This document shows, piece after piece, positions 17,651 through 25,623 of a DNA stretch of 64,000 nucleotides. The notes below the pieces were generated by a model. It searched no databases, was not told where the DNA came from, and worked only from the letters and a program-made list of their open reading frames with translations. The stretch comes from Arthrobacter sp. FW305-BF8. GTDB lineage: Bacteria; Actinomycetota; Actinomycetes; Actinomycetales; Micrococcaceae. The stretch's first letter is position 1, and each line of letters begins with the position of its first letter. The stretch covers positions 4,030,001-4,094,000 of the forward strand of contig NZ_CP084561.1 of the NCBI RefSeq assembly GCF_021789315.1, written 5' to 3'. Made by a program: the position numbers and the translations under genes.

Positions 17651-19681
17651 ATGTCGCTACCTTCCGCTTACGCTCCCTCTCCCGCCCCCCACAGGGCACA
17701 GAACCCTGTCCCCCGGATCGCCCTCGTCGGCGTACACGGTTTCGGCGCGCGGCACCTGGCCAACCTGGCCCGGCTGGAGGCGTCCGGAGTGCTCGAATTC
17801 GTGGCAATAGCGGACCCCCGCCCTCCCGCAGACGGAGTCCTGGAAGACTCCGTAGCCGTCTTCGAGACTCTCGATCACCTCCTTCAGGCGGGGACCGCTC
17901 CGGATGTCGTCATCCTGGCTACCCCCATCCAGACACACGTTCCCCTCGCCATGGCTGCCCTGTCCGCTGGCGCGGACGTTTACGTGGAGAAGCCCCCCGC
18001 AGCGTCCCTGCAGCAGTTCCAGGAACTGCTGGCGGCCGCAGAGTCAGCAAGCCGGCTCGTGCAGGTTGGCTTCCAGAGCTTGGGATCCGACGCGTTGCCC
18101 GCGATCCGGCGGCTTATCGCGGACGGGGAGATCGGGGACGTGCTCGGACTGGGCGCCGCGGGAACCTGGCTACGGACTCGCGGCTACTTCAAGCGCTCGC
18201 GCTGGGCCGGCAAGCGGGCCATCAACGGAACCGATGTGGTTGACGGCGTCGCCACCAACGCGCTGGCACACGCCGTGGTGACGGGTCTCAGCATCGCCGC
18301 TGCCCGCACCCTTGATGATGTGGCCTGCGTGGACACCGATCTCTATCGCGCACACCCTACTGAAAGCGACGACACGTCGGTGATCCGGGTCCGCACCTCC
18401 GCGGGACAGGTCCTCACCTGCGCACTGACCCTTTGCGCCGCCCGGCAGACACCTCCTTCCATCACTGTTTTCGGCACGGCAGGCAAGGCAGAGCTCTTTT
18501 ACACGGAGGATGAACTGGTGGTGAGCACTGACCACGGCGAACGCCGGGAACTATTCCCCCGCACGGATCTGCTGGAGAATCTGCTGGAGGTACGCGCCTC
18601 GGGCGGAGAGCTGCTCAGCCCGCTGTCCGGCTCGGGAGCCTTTATGGCTGTGCTCGAAGCAATCCGCACGGCACCCGCACCGCAACAGATTGACGACAGG
18701 TACATCAAGTGGGAAGGCAGCGGCGATGATTCCCACCCCGTCGTAGAGGGAATCGCTGAACTGATCCAACGCGCCACCCTCGCGCAGGCAACCTTCTCGG
18801 AACTGGGCGCACCGTGGGCCAGACCGCTGGAGCCAGCCGCCACTTGCACGGTCGGCGGACGCGAAGTAGCCAGTTATCAGGACGGCAGCCGCATCCGCCC
18901 CGCCTCATCCCCGCGGCCTTACCTGCATCCGGTTCGTACGCTGGCAGGCACCGTGGTGACTGACCACCAGCCCACCGATCACGTGTGGCACCTTGGCGTC
19001 GGAGTGGCAGTACAGGACGTCAACGGCATCAACTTCTGGGGCGGGCGGACGTGCACGCGCGACGCCGGCCGTTACGTCTGGCGCCCGGATCACGGCAGGA
19101 TTGTGCGCACCTCAACGGGCAGTGACTCATCCGGCAGTGCGCTCTCTGAGGTACTGTCCTGGAACGGACCCGACGGCGCCCCGGTTCTGCGGGAGCAGCG
19201 CAACTGGACATGGGCCGCCGTCGACCTTCAGACCTGGCGCCTGACGCTGGACTTCACCCTGACGCCGGCGGGTGACGCTGCCGTCAGCCTGGGCAGTCCC
19301 GGTTCCAACGGGCGGCGGCTAGGCGGCTACGGCGGGTTCTTCTGGCGCCTGGCTTCCTGCGACGACGCCCGAGTTTGGTCCCCGGCGGGATCAGGGGAGG
19401 CCGTGGTGCATGGATCCGTGAGCCAGTGGCTCGCGTGGAGCGGAACCTTCGGCGGGAATCCGGCCACGCTGGTCTTCACATCCCCGGCGGATTGCGACGA
19501 TCCGTGGTTCGTGCGGGTGGGAAGTTATCCGGGTGTCGGACAATCACTCGCCTGGGAGGAGCCGGCCCTCCTGCAGCCCGGAGAATCGGTCACCAGGAGT
19601 GTCACCGTGTTCGTGTCCGATGCGCGGCTCGGAACCGCTGACATTGACGCACTGGTGACGGGCATGGAGGGCAGCTCATGA
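17651..19681 (+). CDS. Gfo/Idh/MocA oxidoreductase fused to DUF6807 domain, copy 2
   Basis: A 676-residue paralogue of the protein at 9688, similar along its whole length: Rossmann motif IALVGVHGFGARHL, VYVEKPPAAS, GFQSLGSDALPAI and WAGKRAINGTDVVDGVATN, then the DUF6807 block RPYLHPVRTLAGTVVTDH, HVWHLGVGVAVQDVNG and GSYPGVGQSLAWEEP. The dehydrogenase half probably acts on a sugar or sugar-acid derivative; the role of DUF6807 is unknown. Its end overlaps the start of the M24-like gene by four bases (ATGA), so the two are translationally coupled. LacI-type sites lie just upstream. Confidence 0.85.
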   Translation: MSLPSAYAPSPAPHRAQNPVPRIALVGVHGFGARHLANLARLEASGVLEFVAIADPRPPADGVLEDSVAVFETLDHLLQAGTAPDVVILATPIQTHVPLAMAALSAGADVYVEKPPAASLQQFQELLAAAESASRLVQVGFQSLGSDALPAIRRLIADGEIGDVLGLGAAGTWLRTRGYFKRSRWAGKRAINGTDVVDGVATNALAHAVVTGLSIAAARTLDDVACVDTDLYRAHPTESDDTSVIRVRTSAGQVLTCALTLCAARQTPPSITVFGTAGKAELFYTEDELVVSTDHGERRELFPRTDLLENLLEVRASGGELLSPLSGSGAFMAVLEAIRTAPAPQQIDDRYIKWEGSGDDSHPVVEGIAELIQRATLAQATFSELGAPWARPLEPAATCTVGGREVASYQDGSRIRPASSPRPYLHPVRTLAGTVVTDHQPTDHVWHLGVGVAVQDVNGINFWGGRTCTRDAGRYVWRPDHGRIVRTSTGSDSSGSALSEVLSWNGPDGAPVLREQRNWTWAAVDLQTWRLTLDFTLTPAGDAAVSLGSPGSNGRRLGGYGGFFWRLASCDDARVWSPAGSGEAVVHGSVSQWLAWSGTFGGNPATLVFTSPADCDDPWFVRVGSYPGVGQSLAWEEPALLQPGESVTRSVTVFVSDARLGTADIDALVTGMEGSS

Positions 19682-20811
19682 ACGCCGGGCAGGTTGGCCA
19701 AGCGCTGGCGGCACGGCCCGACTGGGAGTCGCCTGCAGGCAGCACCGCCCCCGGGACGCCGGCGGACCGTGCGATAAAGCGGCGGCGGGTGCTGGACATT
19801 CTCGAGGCCGCGGAACGCGACTCGCTCCTCCTCACCAGCAACACCGCCCTCACGTGGTACCTGGACGGCAGCCGGATGCACATCAGCCTGGCGGGCGACC
19901 CGATCGCGGCGCTCCTCGTGGACCGGACCGGCGACCGCCTCATCACCTTCAACAATGAGGCGGAACGGCTCGCCGCCGAAGAGCTGCCACCCGGCGTCGA
20001 ACTTCACACGGTTCCCTGGCACGGACAGCTCGCGGACGCCGCCGGTGCACTGGCCGGACCCGGAGAGCCGCTGGCAGAGAATGCCGTGGCCGCGGAATTG
20101 CGGGCAGCCCGGCAGCCCATGCTGCCCGGCGAGAGTGCCCGCTACGCGCAGCTGTGCGCGGATGCCGCAGGCGCCATGACCGACGTCCTGTCCCGGGCAA
20201 GGCCGAACACTACCGAGTTCGAGGTCGCCTCCGCGCTTGCCGCGCAGATCGTCGCGGCGGGCGCGGAGCCCCTGGTCCTGCTCTGCAACGGCAGCTCGCG
20301 CAGCGCGTTCCGGCACCCGCTGGCCACCCACTCGCCCCTGGGCCGCCGCGCCATGGCCGTGGTCTGCGCCCGGCGGCACGGCCTGGTGGCCAACGTGACC
20401 AGGTGGGTGAGGTTCGACGCCGGCACCCCCGACGAGCTGGACGCCGAGAAACGCATCGCGGCGGTTGAGGCGGACATCTTCGCTGCCACGGTTCCGGGCG
20501 CCCGGCTCGGCGGCATCTTCGCCGAGATCCAGGCCGCCTACGCCCGGCACGGCTTCGGCACCGACCAGTGGATGCTGCACCACCAGGGCGGACCCGCCGG
20601 CTACTCAGGCCGCGATCCGCGCGCCACCGCCGCCACGGACGACGTTGTGGTGCCCAACCAGGCCTTCACCTGGAATCCGTCCGGCCCGGGCGTCAAGATC
20701 GAGGACACGGTCCAGCTGACGGCAGCGGGAACCCGCGTCCTGACGCTCGACCCGCGGTGGCCGGCGTCGGACATCAACGGACTCCCCCGCCCGCTGACGC
20801 TCCAGCTGTAG
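19678..20811 (+). CDS. M24-family (creatinase/Xaa-Pro peptidase fold) protein, metal ligands apparently lost
   Basis: A 377-residue protein with the creatinase-like N-terminal domain (about residues 40-150, LLTSNTALTWYLDGSRMHIS) and a pita-bread C-terminal domain (about 160-370). M24 metalloenzymes bind two metals through Asp, Asp, His, Glu, Glu. Here the segment that usually carries the two Asp ligands reads VANVTRWVRFDAG, the His region reads MLHHQGGPAGYSG, and the usual Glu of the EPG motif is replaced in AFTWNPSGPGVKIED; only the last Glu and the His remain. It may therefore be a non-peptidase paralogue working with the coupled Gfo/Idh-DUF6807 protein. Function unknown. Confidence 0.75.
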   Translation: MNAGQVGQALAARPDWESPAGSTAPGTPADRAIKRRRVLDILEAAERDSLLLTSNTALTWYLDGSRMHISLAGDPIAALLVDRTGDRLITFNNEAERLAAEELPPGVELHTVPWHGQLADAAGALAGPGEPLAENAVAAELRAARQPMLPGESARYAQLCADAAGAMTDVLSRARPNTTEFEVASALAAQIVAAGAEPLVLLCNGSSRSAFRHPLATHSPLGRRAMAVVCARRHGLVANVTRWVRFDAGTPDELDAEKRIAAVEADIFAATVPGARLGGIFAEIQAAYARHGFGTDQWMLHHQGGPAGYSGRDPRATAATDDVVVPNQAFTWNPSGPGVKIEDTVQLTAAGTRVLTLDPRWPASDINGLPRPLTLQL

Positions 20812-20821
20812 CCCGGGCCTA

Positions 20822-20887
20822 CCCAAGTAGGTAGCAGCACAGGGCGTTCCCAGACCTGGGAACGCCCTGTGCTGCTACCTACTTGGG
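20822..20887. repeat. 66-bp perfect palindromic element, family C
   Basis: Two 32-base arms that are exact inverse complements (starting CCCAAGTAGGTAGCAGCACA) surround a two-base centre. It lies 11 bases past the M24-like stop and 33 bases before the convergent enolase-family stop, where it can terminate both. A partial copy of the outer arm (ACCCACTTGGG) follows at 20897-20907. No transposase or target duplication is visible. Confidence 0.85.
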
Positions 20888-20919
20888 GTGCGCGTACCCA
20901 CTTGGGCTGACCGCGGGAC

Positions 20920-22053
20920 CTACGAGAGCCGGAACGCCGGGTCAGCCGGCAGGTCGAAGCTGCGGTCCCGCGGCTCGGGCAGGAGCGCCGCGGTGAAGCT
21001 GAACCCCAGTCCCGGGAGGCCCGTGCCGTAAAGGCGGCTGTTCCGGATCCGGACCGGCGACTGGCCGGCCAGAATGCCCAGCTGTTCGAAGGAGGCGTCC
21101 TCCACGTCCTCCACGCTTACGGACTCGGCGAGGGTCAGGGCCAGCTGGCCGGACAGCTCGGGCAGCAGGTGCGGTGCCACCCGGATGCTGTTGGCCCGGG
21201 CCAGCTCGACGATGCGCCGGAAGGGCGTAATACCGCCCACGCGGATGATGTTGGGCTGGATGATGTCGACGGCCTCGGCCTCGATGAAGTCCCGGAAGCG
21301 GTAGATGGTGTGGACGTTCTCGCCCAGGGCGATGGGCACCGGCGACTGCTTCCGCAGGCGGCGGTAGGCCGAGAGGTCGTCGGCGCGCAGTGGTTCCTCC
21401 AGCCAGTCCAGGCCGAACTGGCCCAGTACGTCCAGGGCACGGAGGGCGGCGGGCAGGTCCCAGCGCTGGTTCGCGTCGATCATGAGCCGGCGGTCCGGGC
21501 CAAGCACCGAGCGGACGGCTGCCACGCGTTCGGCGTCCTCGGCCAGGTCCGGTTTGCCCACCTTGATCTTCACGGCCTGGTGGCCGGCGGCCACCCACCG
21601 TTCGGTCTGCGCCACGAGTTCCTCAAGCGAGTAATGCAGGTTGACGCCCGAGCCGTAGACCTCCACCGATTCCTGCCGCTGGCCCAGCAGCCCGGCCACT
21701 GGCACACCCGCGGTGCTCGCCGCCAGATCCCAGAGGGCAAGGTCGACGCCGGCCATGGCAATGGTGGTGAGCCCGCCGCCGCCGGCCTCGTGCAGCCGTT
21801 TCCAAAGCGGGTCCCAGACAACCTCCGGGTTGGCGTCGAGCCCGGTGATGAACGGCGCGATGTCGTGGTCAAGGAGGGCCTTGACGGCCTGCGGCCCAAT
21901 GGTGGGCGTCCAGGAAAAACCGTGCCCCGCACCGCCGTCGTCCGTAAAAAGGCTGGTGGCGATGATGTGGTTCTCCGGCGCATCAGCACCCCAGCTGCGC
22001 CGCAGCGGCACCGTGATCAGGCGCGTGTGGAGTCCCGTGATCTTGGCCGCCAT
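20920..22053 (-). CDS. enolase-superfamily enzyme (mandelate racemase type), probable sugar-acid dehydratase
   Basis: A 377-residue member of the mandelate racemase/muconate lactonising enzyme family. The catalytic pattern is visible: KxK in QAVKIKVGKPDLA, metal ligands in MIDANQRWDLP (Asp), WLEEPL (Glu) and ALGENVHT (Glu), Asp in VDIIQPNIIRVGG and His in VAPHLLPE, the His-Asp pair of the mandelate racemase subgroup. Members act as dehydratases of galactarate, glucarate, gluconate or related acids. It is directly coupled (TGATG) to a KdgD-type gene, which consumes 5-dehydro-4-deoxyglucarate, so an aldarate dehydratase is the best guess. Exact substrate not determinable. Confidence 0.85.
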   Translation of the reverse strand: MAAKITGLHTRLITVPLRRSWGADAPENHIIATSLFTDDGGAGHGFSWTPTIGPQAVKALLDHDIAPFITGLDANPEVVWDPLWKRLHEAGGGGLTTIAMAGVDLALWDLAASTAGVPVAGLLGQRQESVEVYGSGVNLHYSLEELVAQTERWVAAGHQAVKIKVGKPDLAEDAERVAAVRSVLGPDRRLMIDANQRWDLPAALRALDVLGQFGLDWLEEPLRADDLSAYRRLRKQSPVPIALGENVHTIYRFRDFIEAEAVDIIQPNIIRVGGITPFRRIVELARANSIRVAPHLLPELSGQLALTLAESVSVEDVEDASFEQLGILAGQSPVRIRNSRLYGTGLPGLGFSFTAALLPEPRDRSFDLPADPAFRLS

Positions 22054-22958
22054 CAGCGGCCGGCCAGTTCGTGGCCCTTGGCCAGGATTGCCTTGAGCTC
22101 CACGAGCTGGTCCTCGGTGGGGTCCACCAGCGGGGGCCGGACCGGTCCCACCGCCAGGCCGCTGAGGCGCAGCCCCGCCTTGATCAGGGAGACGCCAAAG
22201 CCCGGAGTCTGGTCCCGCAGGCGCACGAGGGGCGCGTAGAAGCCTTCGATCAGGGCCTCGCGGCGGGCCTCGTCGCCGCTGGCGTAGGCGTCGTAGTAGG
22301 CAGTGGCTATTTCCGGTGCCATGGCGAAGGCCGCCGAGGAGTACAGCGGGATGCCGAGTCCGCGGTAGGCGCCTTGCGTCAGTTCGGCGGTCAGCAGGCC
22401 GTTGAAGAGCAGGAAATCCTTCCGGCCGCTGGCCTTGACGGCGGAGACGATCTCCTGGGCCAGGCCGACGTCGCCGATCCCGTCCTTGAAGCCGATCACC
22501 TTGGGGTTGGCGGCCAGCTGTGCAATGGCCTTTGCCGTGAACTTTGCCGTGCCGCGGTGGTACACGATCACCGGGAGGCTGCTCGCGCCCGCCACCGCCT
22601 CAATGTAGGCCACCACGCCGTCGGTGGGACCGGACACCAGGTACGGCGGCAGAACCAGCAGCGCGTCCGCGCCCGCCTCCTCGGCCGCGCGGGCTGCGGC
22701 GAGCGCGTGGCCCAGGGGACCGCCGGCGCCGGCGATGACCGGCACCTGGCCGTTGACGGTTTCGACGGCGGCCGCCACCACGGTGCGCACCTCGTCAATG
22801 CTCAGGGCATGGAATTCGCCGGTGCCGCAGGCCGGGAACACCCCGCCAGGACGGTGCGCCAGGCGCGAGGCGATGTGTTCCTTCAGGACCGCAACGTCCA
22901 CTGCGCCGTCGGCGCCGAAGGGGGTGACGGGAAAGAAAAGCACGCCGTCGAGGTTCAT
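22053..22958 (-). CDS. kdgD: 5-dehydro-4-deoxyglucarate dehydratase (KdgD type)
   Basis: A 301-residue member of the dihydrodipicolinate synthase/N-acetylneuraminate lyase family. The pattern FPACGTGEFHALSIDEV, VIVYHRGTAKFTA and KVIGFKDGIGDV (Schiff-base Lys in GFKDG) is that of KdgD, which dehydrates and decarboxylates 5-dehydro-4-deoxy-D-glucarate to 2,5-dioxopentanoate on the way to 2-oxoglutarate. Length equals that of characterised KdgD proteins. Start ATG 22958 overlaps the preceding epimerase-type gene by four bases. The dioxopentanoate dehydrogenase expected next is not in the window. Confidence 0.87.
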   Translation of the reverse strand: MNLDGVLFFPVTPFGADGAVDVAVLKEHIASRLAHRPGGVFPACGTGEFHALSIDEVRTVVAAAVETVNGQVPVIAGAGGPLGHALAAARAAEEAGADALLVLPPYLVSGPTDGVVAYIEAVAGASSLPVIVYHRGTAKFTAKAIAQLAANPKVIGFKDGIGDVGLAQEIVSAVKASGRKDFLLFNGLLTAELTQGAYRGLGIPLYSSAAFAMAPEIATAYYDAYASGDEARREALIEGFYAPLVRLRDQTPGFGVSLIKAGLRLSGLAVGPVRPPLVDPTEDQLVELKAILAKGHELAGR

Positions 22959-23962
22959 TTGGTCTCCTGTGGTCCGGGTGTGGCTGATCCTGGGCTGGCT
23001 GGTCCTGGGCTGGCTGGTCCTGCGGCGGCGCCGACCAAGGTTTCCCCGGTCCGGGTTTCCCCGGTCCGGGCGAGTTCAGTGCGCCACGTGCGCCGGGGCT
23101 CCCAGCCGAGCAGCCGCTTGGCTTTGGCGATGGAAAAGGCGGGACTGGTGCCGGTGAGTCCGGCGGCGTGGCCGGCACTGCCGGGCAGGAACCGGGGCAG
23201 AAGCGCGGCCAGCGGTTCGGTGGCCAGTGCGTCGGCGGCCCCGACGAAGAAGGTCTCGCCATTGGGGATGGACTCCATGTTCCGCAGGAGCACATCCAGG
23301 AAGTCGGCCACATCCCGGGCATCCACGTAGTTGAAGAGGGCCGGCGCGGACAGGGCGGGGTCGGTGAGGCGTTCGCGGACGGTGTGCCCTTGCTGGGTGG
23401 GGGCGCCCTCCCATTCCTCCGGCGAGATGACGTAGCAGGGACGGAAGGCCGCATAGCGGATGCGGTCCCCCTGGGCAGCTGCGAACATCTGCACGGTCTG
23501 TTCGGCAATCAGCTTCGACAGCGCGTAGGCGTTCCAGGGGCGGGGCCTCGTGGCCTCGTCCACCGGGAAGGTGTCCGGCAGCCAGCCGGCGGGCGAGCCG
23601 TAGCCCAGGACCGTGGGGCTGCTGGCCGTGATGATCTTCCCGATGCCGAGTTCGGTGGCCGCGCTGACCACCGTGAACGCGAGGCGCGTATTCGTGCTGA
23701 AAATGACCTCCTCGGGTGCACTGAAAGGCACGGCGATAGCAGCGAGGTGGATGACGGCGTCGGGCGCTGTGCGTTCCAGGAGGCGGAACGCCTCGCCGGG
23801 GACCAGCAGGTCCGCCGTTTCCTGTGCGACGCCGGCCGGGAATGTGCCGTCCGGGACAGCGTCCCGGTCCGCCGAGATGACCTCGTGGCCCGCTCCGGCG
23901 AGGCCAGCGACGACGCTGCGTCCCAGCCGCCCGGCGCCGCCGGTGACAAGAATTCTGCTCAT
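22955..23962 (-). CDS. NAD-dependent epimerase/dehydratase family protein, possible uronate dehydrogenase
   Basis: A 335-residue extended short-chain dehydrogenase: ILVTGGAGRLGRSVV at the N-terminus, HLAAIAVPF, and the catalytic YALSK at about residue 157. Upstream of a KdgD and an aldarate-dehydratase-like gene, the natural role would be oxidation of a hexuronate to its aldarate lactone; the protein is longer than known uronate dehydrogenases (about 265 residues), so that is only a suggestion. The last about 40 residues are a repetitive Gly/Pro/Ala/Ser tail (GPASPGPASPG) encoded by two short tandem DNA repeats at about 22980-23060, which looks like recent slippage. It overlaps kdgD by four bases. 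Confidence 0.75.
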   Translation of the reverse strand: MSRILVTGGAGRLGRSVVAGLAGAGHEVISADRDAVPDGTFPAGVAQETADLLVPGEAFRLLERTAPDAVIHLAAIAVPFSAPEEVIFSTNTRLAFTVVSAATELGIGKIITASSPTVLGYGSPAGWLPDTFPVDEATRPRPWNAYALSKLIAEQTVQMFAAAQGDRIRYAAFRPCYVISPEEWEGAPTQQGHTVRERLTDPALSAPALFNYVDARDVADFLDVLLRNMESIPNGETFFVGAADALATEPLAALLPRFLPGSAGHAAGLTGTSPAFSIAKAKRLLGWEPRRTWRTELARTGETRTGETLVGAAAGPASPGPASPGSATPGPQETK

Positions 23963-23986
23963 GGTGTATTCCTGTTCCTGCTGCGT

Positions 23987-25405
23987 TCAGGCCCGGCCGC
24001 GGCGCAGTTCCACGCCCAGGCCAAGCTCACTGATGCGGACGGGAAGTTCGGATTCCAGCGAGGCGTTGCCTGCGATGCCGACAGATACCGAGCGCAAGCC
24101 GTCCAGGTAACCGGACGGGCGCCCCAGCGGATCCTCGCCCGGGCCGTTGAAAAGGTCGGAAAGCAGCAGGTTGTCGCCGCCGCCGTGGCCGCCCTCGCCT
24201 TTGACGATGGGCACTTCATAGGCGGGCTCCCAGTGGCGCTGGACCACGAGCCGTTCGCCGTTGCGGCGTACGGCGTCGTCCTCCTCAACGGGCGTGGCGG
24301 AGGGGTCCACCACCGTCTTCTTGTCGGTGCTGTGGACGACGGCGGCACGCTCCACCACCTCCAGCTCGGCCCTGCCTTCGGTTCCGTTAACGGCAACCCG
24401 GTAGCCCTCCCACGGGCTGTGGGCGTTCAGGGAGTAGTTGAGCGTTGCCCCGCCGTCGTAGTCCACCGTGAGCGCCAGGTTGTCCTCAATGGTGATGCCC
24501 TCGGTGAAGACGTCCTGGTCCCGGCGGTAGCCGTCGAACTTCTCGTTGTCGAAGTACAGCTCACGCAGCCGCTCGTCCTCGCGGAGGTCCAGTGCGAAGG
24601 GGTCCCTGCCCTGGGAGCCGTTCTCCAAGGTGCCATCATCTGTGGTGCCGCGCTCGGGCCGGGCGCCGAGGCCGCGCTCCGCGGCATTTTTGGCGCCATA
24701 GAACCGCAGGCCGCCGGAGGCGTAGACCCGCTCGGGAACGTCGTCGATCCACCAGTTGACCAGGTCGAAGTGGTGGGAGGCCTTGTGGATGAGCAGCCCG
24801 CCGGAGTTCTGCTTGTCGCGGTGCCAGCGGCGGAAGTAGTCGGCTCCGTGGACCGTGTCCAGGACCCAGCTGAAGTCTACGGACGTGACCTTGCCGATCA
24901 CGCCGTCCCGGATGACCTGCTTCAGCGCGCTGTTCCGCGGCGAGTAGCGGTAGTTGAAGGTGACCACCACGTTGCGGCCGGTGGCTGCAACGGCTGAGGT
25001 GATGCGGCGGCAGCCCTCGGCGTCGATGGTCAGCGGCTTTTCGACGACTACATCGGCACCCGCCTCCAGCGCCTCGACGATGTAGTCCGCGTGGGTGTAG
25101 TCGGGGGTGGTGACGATGACGCGGTCGATCGCGTTTGCCCTGATGTATTCGGTCAGGTTGCCGGGGTCGAAGGAGTCGGCCGGCGCCTCGGCGCCGAGTT
25201 CCCGGATGAGCCGCTGGTAGTACTCCACGCGGCCCGGATTGGCGTCCGAGAGGGCCACCAGTTCGGCCACATCGGCGTGCTGGCCGAGGATGGCCCGGAT
25301 GTACATTTCCGAGCGGCCGCCGGTGCCGATCAGGGCGATGCGGGACCGCGTCACCGGTGTTTCCGTTTCAGGCTGTGGCTGCCGGGCGGTGTCGACATTG
25401 ACCAT
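23987..25405 (-). CDS. Gfo/Idh/MocA-family oxidoreductase
   Basis: A 472-residue NAD(P)-dependent dehydrogenase and first gene of the KdgD operon. Rossmann motif RIALIGTGGRSEMY near residue 20, VIVTTPDYTHADYI, VVVEKPLTIDAEG (catalytic Lys of EKP), then NSGGLLIHKASHHFDLVNWW, typical of the subgroup that acts on glycosides and sugar acids. The ATG at 25405 is chosen over the longer frame from 25459 because AAAGGGG lies seven bases upstream; the longer start would place the gene close to the operator. Substrate unknown. Confidence 0.88.
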   Translation of the reverse strand: MVNVDTARQPQPETETPVTRSRIALIGTGGRSEMYIRAILGQHADVAELVALSDANPGRVEYYQRLIRELGAEAPADSFDPGNLTEYIRANAIDRVIVTTPDYTHADYIVEALEAGADVVVEKPLTIDAEGCRRITSAVAATGRNVVVTFNYRYSPRNSALKQVIRDGVIGKVTSVDFSWVLDTVHGADYFRRWHRDKQNSGGLLIHKASHHFDLVNWWIDDVPERVYASGGLRFYGAKNAAERGLGARPERGTTDDGTLENGSQGRDPFALDLREDERLRELYFDNEKFDGYRRDQDVFTEGITIEDNLALTVDYDGGATLNYSLNAHSPWEGYRVAVNGTEGRAELEVVERAAVVHSTDKKTVVDPSATPVEEDDAVRRNGERLVVQRHWEPAYEVPIVKGEGGHGGGDNLLLSDLFNGPGEDPLGRPSGYLDGLRSVSVGIAGNASLESELPVRISELGLGVELRRGRA

Positions 25406-25473
25406 GGGTGGGCCCCTTTCCAAAGGCGGTAGGCGGGCGGCTTGACGCCCTGCCCACATGAAGGAAGAATCCT

Positions 25474-25489
25474 GAGAAAGCGTTTTCTC
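25474..25489. promoter_or_regulatory. perfect LacI-type operator between divergent genes
   Basis: GAGAAAGCGTTTTCTC, 16 bases and symmetric except for one pair, in the region shared by the KdgD operon and the LacI gene. It overlaps an A/T-rich stretch with TTATAA just downstream, so autoregulation is likely. Confidence 0.7.
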
Positions 25490-25623
25490 GAAACGTTATA
25501 AGCTTTGTATCAAGACTCCGGTGAGCGCGTCAACCATCCTTCGAAAGCCGGGCGTGCAGCAGCAGCGGACCGTGTTAGCGTTCCGTGGCAGCGGACTGAC
25601 GGAGGAGGACAGGAAGGAAACAT

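Noticed and set aside
20822..20887. Insertion sequence end or attachment site
   Set aside because: No transposase, integrase or flanking direct repeat is visible on either side of the palindrome.
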